Source of the DNA: JAMOBE01 sp039908285
GTDB taxonomy: Bacteria > Pseudomonadota > Alphaproteobacteria > Rhodospirillales > Rhodospirillaceae
Assembly: GCA_039908285.1 (NCBI GenBank)
Contig: JAMOBE010000089.1
Location: forward strand, 1-15,312
Length of the DNA: 15,312 nucleotides
Direction of reading: 5' to 3'
Shown here: piece after piece, positions 1-7,018 of the stretch
Layout: every line of letters starts with the position of its first letter
Position numbering within the stretch: the first letter of the stretch is position 1
Program-made: the position numbers and the translations under genes
The notes under the pieces: generated by a model
What the model was told of the DNA's origin: nothing
The model's input: only the letters and a program-made list of their open reading frames with translations
The model's database searches: none

Positions 1-583
1 TGAAGGCCAACCAGGAAAAGAGTGCGGTGGGAAAGCCGTCAAAGCGCAAGTTTCTCGGGTTCAGTTTCCAGGTCCGGGCGGATCAGGTCAAACGGCGCAT
101 CGCGCCCAAGGCCATCGCCTCCTGCAAGGACCGCATCCGGGAGATAACACGCCGCAATCGCGGTGTCAGCTTCAAAACGCGAATAAACGAACTTTCCCGA
201 TACATTCTCGGCTGGAAGAACTATTTCGGCTTCTGCAAGACACCTTCCGTGTTGCAACGACTGGACGAGTGGACACGACGCAGACTGCGCGCCGTCGCCT
301 GGAAACAATGGAAAACCAGACGGCGCCGCTTCGGAAAACTCGTGGCCGGGGGAGCAAAACCAACCATGGCCGCGCAGGTGGCCGGTTCAAGCAAGGGCAC
401 ATGGCCTTTGAGCCGAACCCTGCCGATCCACATGGCACTCGACAACGCCACCCTGGCAGCACTCGGCCTTCCTGCCCTCCTCGACCCGATCCCAGCCGCT
501 TAATCCGCCGAACCGCCGTATACGGACCCGCACGTGCGGTGGTGTGGGAGGGGCGAGGCCGCGAGGCCCGTCCCTATCCCGAT
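1..583 (+). mobile_element. 3' end of a group II intron (5' part lies outside the window)
   Basis: The segment holds the end of an intron-encoded maturase, then a folded RNA 3' end. A domain V-like hairpin begins at 512: ACCGCCGTA (512-520) pairs over nine positions, including G-U wobbles, with TGCGGTGGT (535-543). A domain VI-like stem follows at 546-580, where GGGA pairs with TCCC and GGGG with TCCC. An unpaired TA between these stems makes A576 the candidate branch point, seven bases from a terminal AT at 582-583. This is the usual arrangement for bacterial group II introns, so the 3' junction is placed at about 583. The class is not assigned. The 5' exon, domains I-IV and the reverse transcriptase core are off the left edge. 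Confidence 0.82.
3..503 (+). CDS. ltrA: Group II intron maturase, C-terminal part (5' truncated by window edge)
   Basis: The protein is the intron-encoded reverse transcriptase/maturase that binds its own intron RNA, aids splicing and drives retrohoming. Only the last ~166 codons are present. The frame is open to the window's first base, so the apparent GTG at 27 is internal and not the start. Visible features are the RT/thumb motif KFLGFSF, then the group II maturase (domain X, GIIM) segment with RYILGWKNYFGF and LDEWTRRRLRAVAWKQWK, which are characteristic of the family. No HNH endonuclease domain follows domain X; the protein ends in a short Pro/Leu tail. The stop at 501-503 lies about 10 nt before domain V, as expected for an ORF in domain IV. 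Whether the RT catalytic core is intact cannot be seen. Confidence 0.92.
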   Translation, partial: KANQEKSAVGKPSKRKFLGFSFQVRADQVKRRIAPKAIASCKDRIREITRRNRGVSFKTRINELSRYILGWKNYFGFCKTPSVLQRLDEWTRRRLRAVAWKQWKTRRRRFGKLVAGGAKPTMAAQVAGSSKGTWPLSRTLPIHMALDNATLAALGLPALLDPIPAA

Positions 584-616
584 TGCAGGTCAGCGGCGAG
601 AGCGACGTCCGTACAG

Positions 617-660
617 CAAGGCGGGGGACGCCGCGCGTCCCCCGCCTTGTATTCTATTTT
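617..660 (+). terminator. Strong rho-independent terminator-like hairpin
   Basis: A perfect 14-bp stem (arm CAAGGCGGGGGACG at 617-630, matched at 636-649) encloses a 5-nt loop and is followed by TATTCTATTTTT. It lies 34 bases downstream of the intron 3' end, so it belongs to the interrupted host transcript. It also insulates the STAND gene at 836 from upstream transcription. Group IIC introns usually insert just after such hairpins, whereas here the hairpin is on the 3' exon side. Confidence 0.75.
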
Positions 661-835
661 TGCTCCCTGCCGCGCCGTGCCGCCATCCAAGCAGGACTGG
701 TTGCCGTGATCAACGTGTCTGCATAGCCAATGCGAAAGGAGCCTTGTCGAAAATTCCGATTGCGAGCCAGTTTCTGAGTTTGTACCATTGGCTGGCGTCG
801 ATGAGAAATTTTCAACGTTCGGGTGGTAGTTCGCG
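661..835 (+). other. Leader region of the STAND gene, no gene recognised
   Basis: I see no convincing ORF here. The DNA is locally less GC-rich than the flanking genes, as expected for a promoter region, but I could not identify a trustworthy -35/-10 pair. It carries one copy (700-714) of a 15-bp sequence that recurs at 14283-14297. A GGGTGG tract at 821-826 is the only, weak, ribosome-binding candidate for the ATG at 836. Confidence 0.4.
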
Positions 836-3800
836 ATGGGTTATGATTTTGATCGACCGGGGGCCACTGAATTTCAAAATCTGGTACAGGCACTGCTTGC
901 GGCCGTTGCGGGGCCAACCCTCAGGGTCACCGGATCTGGACCTGACGGAGGGCGGGACGCCGTAGGTCAGGATGTTTTCCGCGTCGAGGACGCTCCCTCA
1001 CTGCCGGGCATCACCGTCTTTCAGGTCAAACACCGCGAGCGTCCTTCCGAAAAACCCGCGTTGAACGGGACATGGCTTATCAATCAGATACGCGCGGAGC
1101 TAAAACTCTATTGCGCAGGCGGCCGACCGGTTGTGCCGGACAACTATGTCGTCATCACGAATGTCGCCCTGACCATGGTCGCAGAGACCGGATCCTGGGA
1201 CAGGCTCGACAAGGTGATCGCCAAGTTCAGGCCGCGCCTCCCGCCCAATGGGTTCCAACGGGTTCTGGTCTGGGACCGGACTTATCTTGAACGCCGTCTG
1301 GATGCTTTTCCAGATATTGCCAAGACGTACGCACACCTGATCACTCCAGGGGTGGTCTTGGGCACGGCCCTGCCAACAATCGAGAGGATCTCCGAAATCG
1401 TGCAACTCACCAAGGACGTCCTGAAACAGCGGCTGGAAACCGAAGGGAAGACGCGGTTCACCGACTGGTTCGCCCACTGGCCGGGCGACGATCGCCCCCC
1501 CCTGCCGATTGCACCGCCGGTCGCTGGCTTCGTCACCGAGACCTATGTTGAGCGGGCCATCGAAACGGCGATTATCGACCGCCTGAAACGGGGTGAGGCG
1601 GCGGGGATCACTGGTCTCGTCGGCATGGGTGGCATCGGCAAGACTCACATGGCGCTGAAGATCACCACCGACTTCCGCCAGGAAGGCTGGGAGGTGGCGT
1701 GGCTGGGCCTGCTGAAGATCGACCAGGACCAGGCGCTGGATGCTCTGGCCGAGAGCTTCGAACTGCGCTTTCTGCCTGGACTGGTGCGGGAGGAAAAGGA
1801 AGCCGCCCTGGCGTCACTGATGCAGGCCCACAGACGGGCCCGCACACGGCTCATGATCGTACTTGATAACGCCGAGCGATTTGCCGGGCTCGAATCCCTG
1901 CTGAGGCTTTGCAGGGGTTTCCCGGTACTGGTGACCTCCCGCACTGCGGAAGTGCAGGACGTAGTCCATTATCGTCGTCTGGACCAGATGGACGCCGACC
2001 AGGCGGCTGCGCTGTGCCGCAACTTCCTCAACGAACGCATAGCTGGCCTCTACGATGACGTTCTGAACGCCCAGGAACGCGAAGAGTTGACCGGGCTGTG
2101 CGCCGACCTGGGCGGCCACCCGCTTGGCATTCGTCTGGCCTTGTCGGCGATTCTTCCCAGTCTGCGCAGACCCTTGCGCTCCCCCTCCGCCCTGGCCGAT
2201 TTCCGCTCTGACCTCCGGCAGAGGCCGATTGTATTGCTGCGCAGTGCCACCGACACCCGTGAGGATGAACTCCATCGATCGATACAGCAGACTTTCGACT
2301 GGCTGTTTCACGACCTGCCGGCTCGCTCTCCCGACGGCGTCGGTGTGGAAGCGCAACTGCTGCTGCCCCTGGTCGCCCAGTTGGCCGTGGTGCCCCTGAG
2401 CCTTGGGGGCCTCGGCGTTGCGATCGATGCGCTGGTGGAAACGGTGAACGATGCGATGCGGGGCCAAAGTGCCGATGCGCCCCCTTGGATCGCGGACCTG
2501 GCCCGTCTGCGTGACCCCGCTGTCCGCCAGCAGGCCCTGGAGGCTTTGCACGAGGTCTCGCTGCTTACCCTGGTCGACGAACCGGATCGGGAAATCCGCG
2601 TGCATCCGCTGGTTCGTGAATATGCCTTTCACGACCGTCAGCAGGCCAGTGCCTCTGCGCTCGACACCGGGGGCGCCGCTGGGTCGATGATCACCCCCTC
2701 CGGCCCGTCGGACATGGCCATCATTACCGCCGTGCTGCGTGGATCGAAGACTCTGCGGTCCCGTGGCGACATCCTTTTCGGACTTCAATCGCGCACCATA
2801 GTGAAAGCTTTGATGCGCGACGTGTGGATGGCCATCGAGGACCAGGCGGGCATCTACTATTTCATTGATCGCCAATGGGCCAGGATGGACTCCCTGCTCA
2901 TGGGCTACCTGCCCTATGCCCAAGAGGCTGGCGATGACTACATCCAGGGCAGCATCTTGTGCGAGGTGGGCGAGCTTCGTCTTCGAATGGAAGATCCGAA
3001 TGGGCTGGATGACGTTCGCGCGGGAATTGCATTGCTGGACAAATGCAGTGATGACGAAGCGCATCGGCGCGCCGCCTGGGGGCGGAGTATTGTGCTCGGT
3101 TATAACGATCCCTCTTCCTCACGGCCCGACATCGAGGCTCGGGTGGAGAATCTCCGACGGTTGATGGGTGACGAAAGAACGGCGAAACGACATGCTCTCA
3201 TATCAGCGGTACATGGAGATGTCGCCGGTTATGTCGACGAGAGAATAGACTTTTTCTCCGCGGAACAACTCTCTTTGCGGAATACTTTTCTCTCGAATAT
3301 CGCATGGACATTGAATGATATCGTTGGCAAACCACATCACATGGACCAGGGCGAGCTTGCCCGTATCCAATCCTTGCTTGAGTCCGCCCGTCGTCGGCAT
3401 GAGGAAGCCGCACTGCAAGACCCGAATGCGCGACTCTCTGTTGAGGCCGAATCGGCGCTCCAATCAGAGCTGTTGTTGCGCCAGGCGGAAGACGGCTCCC
3501 TTTCCGTCTCTGATGCGGATGCCGCCTTCGCTGGATTGGCCTACAGGCTTCGACAAGCTGGGATTCGTGGCTTTTCGATAGAATCATCGCACCAGCGCGC
3601 CGTATGGCGGATTGCCATGCGGTGCCGCGACTGGCCACGCGCGACCGACCACGCCACCGCCTGGCTGAAGGCTGCGGCACGAATCAATACTCATGCGCCA
3701 TACACGACCACGATCCTGCCCCGCACCTGCCTGCAGCTTTCCCGGGCACTGACTGCCGACGCCGATGGACTTGCCGGGGTAACCGCGGAAGTCGACGTCT

Positions 3801-5242
3801 TGGAGGCGGAAGCCCGACGCTACTTCGACAATAGGATCCTCGGCTGGTTGCTGCTGGTACGCGCCGTGATCGCGGCGCGGCACGGTGGCGATGTCCGGAC
3901 CACGGTCGGACTGGCCCTTGCGAGCCGACGTGCCTTCGCGCGTTTTGGACCGGTGCCCCCGACCGCCGAGCGCGTCTTCCGCCATGTGGTCGACCTGGTG
4001 GACGACCCCGATCCCCGCTTCGAAGCCACCCGTGACGCCTTGGCGGGCAATGACCAGGACGCCGCGCCACCGGACTTCCAGCCGTGGAACCTGGCCCGGG
4101 CGCACCCGCTGCCCCGGTTGGTGACCTGCAAGCGGGATGGCCGGACCATGCGACTGGTCGAACGCGGCTGGCAGCCAGGACCGTGGAGCGGAGAGGAGGC
4201 GCGTGACATCTCCCTTTATCCTTTCTACGTCGACGAAATGCCGGTCACCGTCGCCGACCTGCGGCGGCTGGGCTTCGACGACTTGCTGCCCACCCAGCAC
4301 CTGCCCGCCGCCGCCGACGCCCCGGTCCGATTGACCCTGGATCAATGCCAGGACTTCGCACGGCGGGTCAGGAAGCGATTGCCGATCCATCTGGAATGGA
4401 CCGCAATGGTCTGGCAACAGCAGGCCGGCGGTACTCCACTTCACTGGCAAGACCGGCAGGCTGCCCGACAGGCCATCCTCGACCGGATCGAGCGGGCCAT
4501 CACCGGCGATGTGTCACCCCAACTGACCTGGCCTGAGGGTCAAGATACCACGAGGCCAGCCCCATCCGCCTGGCTGAAGTCACACAAGAACGATTGGGAC
4601 GGTTTTATCGACTACTGGTGCGGCGAGCGATGGATCGACGATCATCCCGTCATTCAATCCCTTCTGACCGAGCAACTGGAGCCCGTACTTCGGGCCAAAG
4701 CTCCCGGCGTCCCGGATGAGGATCTTCGCAGCCTCGCGGTGGCCCTGATCAATACGGTGTCGCTTGGCGCCGCCAACATGGTGCGCTTGCTGGAGACCGA
4801 GGGAACGTTTTCACTCGTGCAGGTTACGCAGATGATTGCGCTCCTGGCAGACGAACGGGAAGCCCTGGCCGCCTGCTCGAGAGAGGAAACCGACGGCGTG
4901 GTGGCACGGATCGACTGGCGGGTGCGGCGAAACCATGTGCTGGGCCGCAGCCGTGTCATGGTCTCAGCCGCAGGCTCACGGGGGGCACGGAGCGAAGCCC
5001 TGTGGACGCAGCCCGTCGGTTTTTGGATCGATGCCGTCAACCCGAACGGCGGTGCCGCCCGATGGGCGCCGGCAACGGCCGTATTCGACCAGACCATCGG
5101 GCTGGTACCCGACATTCCCGTGGAGTTCAATAAGGGGCAGGCGACGGATGGCCATTTCCTCCGCCTGGTCATACCTCTGTTTTTCGCAACCGATCTGGAC
5201 GGACTTGAAAAATCGGATGGACCCGGGAAACAGCCAGGGTAG
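836..5242 (+). CDS. STAND-type NTPase with N-terminal Mrr-like nuclease and C-terminal FGE-like domain (putative anti-phage defence protein)
   Basis: This is a 1468-aa multidomain protein. Residues ~1-180 look like an Mrr-type PD-(D/E)XK nuclease: GPDGGRD at 35-41 (D37, D41) and FQVKH at 62-66 (Q63, K65). An NB-ARC-like STAND ATPase follows: P-loop GMGGIGKT at 263-270, Walker B MIVLDNAE with D344, VLVTSRT near 367, GGHPLG at 426-431, and VHPLVREYA from 589 at the place of the MHD motif. Residues ~640-1110 are helical and TPR-like without clear repeats. The C-terminus resembles the formylglycine-generating-enzyme fold: YPFYVDEMPVT at 1128-1138 and KRLPIHLEW at 1180-1188. The FGE-like core is then interrupted by ~170 residues before a degenerate end (1366 onward). 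By family logic the C-terminus senses a trigger, the NTPase oligomerises and the nuclease cleaves DNA. The function is inferred. ATG 836 is the first possible start after an in-frame TAG at 827. Confidence 0.85.
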   Translation: MGYDFDRPGATEFQNLVQALLAAVAGPTLRVTGSGPDGGRDAVGQDVFRVEDAPSLPGITVFQVKHRERPSEKPALNGTWLINQIRAELKLYCAGGRPVVPDNYVVITNVALTMVAETGSWDRLDKVIAKFRPRLPPNGFQRVLVWDRTYLERRLDAFPDIAKTYAHLITPGVVLGTALPTIERISEIVQLTKDVLKQRLETEGKTRFTDWFAHWPGDDRPPLPIAPPVAGFVTETYVERAIETAIIDRLKRGEAAGITGLVGMGGIGKTHMALKITTDFRQEGWEVAWLGLLKIDQDQALDALAESFELRFLPGLVREEKEAALASLMQAHRRARTRLMIVLDNAERFAGLESLLRLCRGFPVLVTSRTAEVQDVVHYRRLDQMDADQAAALCRNFLNERIAGLYDDVLNAQEREELTGLCADLGGHPLGIRLALSAILPSLRRPLRSPSALADFRSDLRQRPIVLLRSATDTREDELHRSIQQTFDWLFHDLPARSPDGVGVEAQLLLPLVAQLAVVPLSLGGLGVAIDALVETVNDAMRGQSADAPPWIADLARLRDPAVRQQALEALHEVSLLTLVDEPDREIRVHPLVREYAFHDRQQASASALDTGGAAGSMITPSGPSDMAIITAVLRGSKTLRSRGDILFGLQSRTIVKALMRDVWMAIEDQAGIYYFIDRQWARMDSLLMGYLPYAQEAGDDYIQGSILCEVGELRLRMEDPNGLDDVRAGIALLDKCSDDEAHRRAAWGRSIVLGYNDPSSSRPDIEARVENLRRLMGDERTAKRHALISAVHGDVAGYVDERIDFFSAEQLSLRNTFLSNIAWTLNDIVGKPHHMDQGELARIQSLLESARRRHEEAALQDPNARLSVEAESALQSELLLRQAEDGSLSVSDADAAFAGLAYRLRQAGIRGFSIESSHQRAVWRIAMRCRDWPRATDHATAWLKAAARINTHAPYTTTILPRTCLQLSRALTADADGLAGVTAEVDVLEAEARRYFDNRILGWLLLVRAVIAARHGGDVRTTVGLALASRRAFARFGPVPPTAERVFRHVVDLVDDPDPRFEATRDALAGNDQDAAPPDFQPWNLARAHPLPRLVTCKRDGRTMRLVERGWQPGPWSGEEARDISLYPFYVDEMPVTVADLRRLGFDDLLPTQHLPAAADAPVRLTLDQCQDFARRVRKRLPIHLEWTAMVWQQQAGGTPLHWQDRQAARQAILDRIERAITGDVSPQLTWPEGQDTTRPAPSAWLKSHKNDWDGFIDYWCGERWIDDHPVIQSLLTEQLEPVLRAKAPGVPDEDLRSLAVALINTVSLGAANMVRLLETEGTFSLVQVTQMIALLADEREALAACSREETDGVVARIDWRVRRNHVLGRSRVMVSAAGSRGARSEALWTQPVGFWIDAVNPNGGAARWAPATAVFDQTIGLVPDIPVEFNKGQATDGHFLRLVIPLFFATDLDGLEKSDGPGKQPG

Positions 5243-5378
5243 CCCCCTCTTCCTGCTCTGTATTGTCAACACCAGGAATTTTCGCGAGTTGCGAGAGTCC
5301 TTGGCGTCGGAAAGACGAAATTTCTTGGATGTGGCCAAGGAACGCGGTGGGGCTGGCCTGCCCCGCTGGGACGCATAA
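5217..5378 (+). CDS. Possible small protein (53 aa) overlapping the end of the STAND gene
   Basis: An ATG at 5217 opens a 53-codon frame that overlaps the last 26 bases of the STAND gene and ends 13 bases before the next gene. It would therefore fill the gap in the unit exactly and could be translationally coupled. The predicted product has a short hydrophobic stretch (PLFLLCIV) followed by a charged, probably helical part (NFRELRESLASERRNFLDVA). No strong ribosome-binding site precedes it and I recognise no family. It could equally be an untranslated spacer that happens to be open. Confidence 0.28.
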   Translation: MDPGNSQGSPLFLLCIVNTRNFRELRESLASERRNFLDVAKERGGAGLPRWDA

Positions 5379-5391
5379 ATGAGGAACGACA

Positions 5392-5820
5392 ATGACGAAG
5401 GACAGCAAGGATCCGCTTCAGATACCGCCCCACGGACAATCGCCACTGCAGAGCGATGATGCGTTTTCAGAAGAGGATTTCTTGACCGGCGGTGCCGATC
5501 ATTCCTTTATTGTGAAGGAGGCCGTCGCAACGCATCCGAACTCGACCTTTGACGAAGACGAGTTCAAGAGGCTCTTGGCGGGAAGCATATCGCTTACAAC
5601 CATAGAAAAGCGTCGAATCCTCGAATCTATCCCTAGGTTGTCACAGTATCAGATTGACGAGCTGCGGCGTATCTTCATCGAAGAACGCTACAAATTCGAT
5701 GCGTTGAACAAGAAAGCGGACTACGATCTTACGGACCTCAACGAGGGGAAGCCATCTCCGTTCGTCACCGATATCGTCGCGAAAACTCAATCAGCCTTGT
5801 TCAAAATCGCTGGGACGTGA
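5392..5820 (+). CDS. Hypothetical protein (142 aa), probable partner of the STAND protein
   Basis: I do not recognise the family. The start is well supported: ATG at 5392 with GAGGA at 5381-5385, six bases upstream. The protein is acidic at the N-terminus (SDDAFSEEDFLTGG) and has a central helical region (TTIEKRRILESIPRLSQYQIDELRRIF...). It has no signal peptide, membrane segment or cysteine motif. The segment IPxLSxxQxxELxxIFxEE is regular enough to suggest a helical hairpin used for protein-protein contact. It follows the STAND gene on the same strand with no visible terminator between, so co-transcription and a role as regulator, adaptor or inhibitor of the nuclease-NTPase are plausible but unproven. 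The frame ends exactly where sequence of different character begins. Confidence 0.78.
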   Translation: MTKDSKDPLQIPPHGQSPLQSDDAFSEEDFLTGGADHSFIVKEAVATHPNSTFDEDEFKRLLAGSISLTTIEKRRILESIPRLSQYQIDELRRIFIEERYKFDALNKKADYDLTDLNEGKPSPFVTDIVAKTQSALFKIAGT

Positions 5821-5978
5821 CCCCACGATGAGCCCCCCAACCTCGCAGCCAGGACGGCGAAGGCGTCCGTGGCCACCGCGCCGCCCACCACGCGGTGGTC
5901 AAGAGTGGTGGTCGCCGACACGGTGACGGCGATCACCTTGAAGCCGTCGCCGGTGTCGTGGAACCTGACGCGGCGTAT
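5788..5978 (-). pseudogene. Decayed fragment resembling the C-terminus of a 2-oxoacid dehydrogenase E2 acyltransferase
   Basis: Read on the minus strand, an open frame without a usable start contains VSATTTLDHRVVGGAVATDA and then FAVLAARLGG. E2 acyltransferases end with a core containing DHRVVDGA, where the His is catalytic and the DG is conserved. Here the motif (5880-5900) reads DHRVVGG, with the Asp replaced. Only ~50 residues have E2 character. The frame then runs antisense into the end of the 142-aa gene, so the 3' end is lost near 5820. On the upstream side a purine-rich stretch (GGGAGGGGGG on the minus strand) sits just before an ATA codon at 5976-5978. That leaves open the alternative that this is a small gene whose ATG has been lost. 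Either way it appears non-functional. Confidence 0.4.
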
Positions 5979-6107
5979 TTGCTCACCCCCCTCCCTGGGT
6001 GCTGTCGTTTCGAGTGGGTTTCAGGGGTATCGGCAGCGGTGATGGCATGCCCCTGAGCGGCACGGCGCCTTGATACGTGACTGCAGGGATTGGCGGCGGC
6101 GGATCGG

Positions 6108-6404
6108 TCAGCCCGTCCCGGCCGTGCTCACCACCGCACACGCCTGTACGAAGGCGCGGAGGTCCTCGTCGGCGTATCTGACGACGCGGCCGGACAGCTT
6201 GATGAACCTTGGCCCGCCACCCCTGGTCCGCCAGCGCTCGAGCGTCGCCTCAGCCACCTGCAGGCGGGCGGCAGCCTCCCGAGGCGTGAGCAGACGAGCC
6301 AAGGGATCGGTCTGCGGAAGGGCGGGAAGACTGTCTGGAGATGCGGCCTGCCGGTGCTGCCGGATGCGGTGAAATGTCGGAGAAAGGACGGTTGCCACGG
6401 TCAT
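6108..6404 (-). CDS. AlpA/excisionase-like helix-turn-helix protein, copy 1
   Basis: This 98-aa protein has a MerR-like/HTH_17 winged helix at residues ~38-86. LLTPREAAARLQV and TLERWRTRGGGPRF match the family pattern in which a tyrosine- or excisionase-like helix reads DNA and the following GPRFIKLSGRVVRY forms the wing. AlpA-type proteins act as transcription activators or recombination directionality factors on integrated elements. The first ~35 residues are unstructured and poorly conserved. AGGAG lies five bases before the ATG at 6404. A near-identical domain occurs in the gene at 10559-10852 (39 of 49 residues the same), and the two share upstream DNA including ACCGG-N6-CCGGT. There is no replication or integrase gene beside this copy, so it may be an orphan left from a related element, or a second regulator. 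Confidence 0.85.
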   Translation of the reverse strand: MTVATVLSPTFHRIRQHRQAASPDSLPALPQTDPLARLLTPREAAARLQVAEATLERWRTRGGGPRFIKLSGRVVRYADEDLRAFVQACAVVSTAGTG

Positions 6405-6455
6405 CGGGCTCCTGGTGCGGATTGGGATTGCGAGCCAGGTCGTTCACGGCCAAGA

Positions 6456-6471
6456 ACCGGACCGTGCCGGT
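6456..6471 (-). promoter_or_regulatory. Putative operator ACCGG-N6-CCGGT upstream of AlpA copy 1
   Basis: A perfect 5-bp inverted repeat with a 6-bp spacer lies 52 bases upstream of the AlpA-1 start. The same arms and spacing recur 60 bases upstream of AlpA-2 (10912-10927), although the spacers differ. The distal flank is also alike (GAAGCTCAATGACTGTT here, GAAGCCCAATGAATGTT there). Conservation of the arms between diverged copies is what suggests a protein-binding site. Confidence 0.5.
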
Positions 6472-7018
6472 GGCGGTGGGCGAAGCTCAATGACTGTTCT
6501 GAAAGAGGCTTGTCTTCGCTGAAGAGTTTGATTCAAAGCGGCCGCAAGCTGCCACATGCCATGGCGTGCGCCATCGATATGGGTCAGCAACTGCGGATGC
6601 GGGTGACCGGTGCGGGATCGTCAGCGTCAGAGCGGTAGACGAGAGCGAAGGACGGCTCCGGCTGGGCCCGGCCGCCGGGTGCAGCCGGGGTCATAAGGTC
6701 TTCTCCATGGGAGAGGTCGGCCTGCCGTCACGCGGCGGACCGGCGGAGGGGCATCGCGCCCCGGCCATGCTCACCGCCGTACACGCACGAACGGGGGACG
6801 GAAGCTTCTCCGGGCTCAGGTGGGTCATCAGCGACATCATCCTGCTCGGGCTGCCACGATCTTCGAACCATCAGTGAACACCACCGCACTGCCACTCCCG
6901 ACCACTACCAGAAACGTAAGGATTACTGCGGCCGATGGGAATTTGAGGAGGGACAGCCATTGCAACGCCAGCGGCCTTTCGCGTGTTGGAATCGTATCGC
7001 GCTATGGAGGTTCATAGA
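6472..7018. other. Intergenic region between divergent AlpA copy 1 and the kinase operon
   Basis: About 550 bases between two divergent genes. Several frames are open, but none has a convincing start, ribosome-binding site or recognisable product, so I call no gene. The AlpA-like upstream block occupies about 6465-6500. Beyond it there is only a small dyad ATGGCG-TG-CGCCAT (6561-6574). The promoter of the kinase operon must lie in the right-hand part, but I could not pick a reliable -35/-10. Confidence 0.4.

Noticed and set aside
1814..3064. 416-aa minus-strand ORF inside the STAND gene
   Set aside because: It has no recognisable domain and lies antisense to the NTPase motifs, which are intact on the plus strand.
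3..5242. Diversity-generating retroelement (RT plus FGE/C-type-lectin target)
   Set aside because: The RT relic is a group II maturase followed by domains V and VI. I see no template/variable repeat pair and no adenine-rich variable region at the end of the FGE-like domain.
758..6438. 13-bp repeat GATTGCGAGCCAG at 758-770 and 6426-6438
   Set aside because: A repeat this short is expected by chance in a 15-kb GC-rich window and the flanks do not match.
6566..6877. 103-aa plus-strand ORF in the AlpA/kinase intergenic region
   Set aside because: No ribosome-binding site, no family resemblance, and a composition like that of neighbouring non-coding frames.
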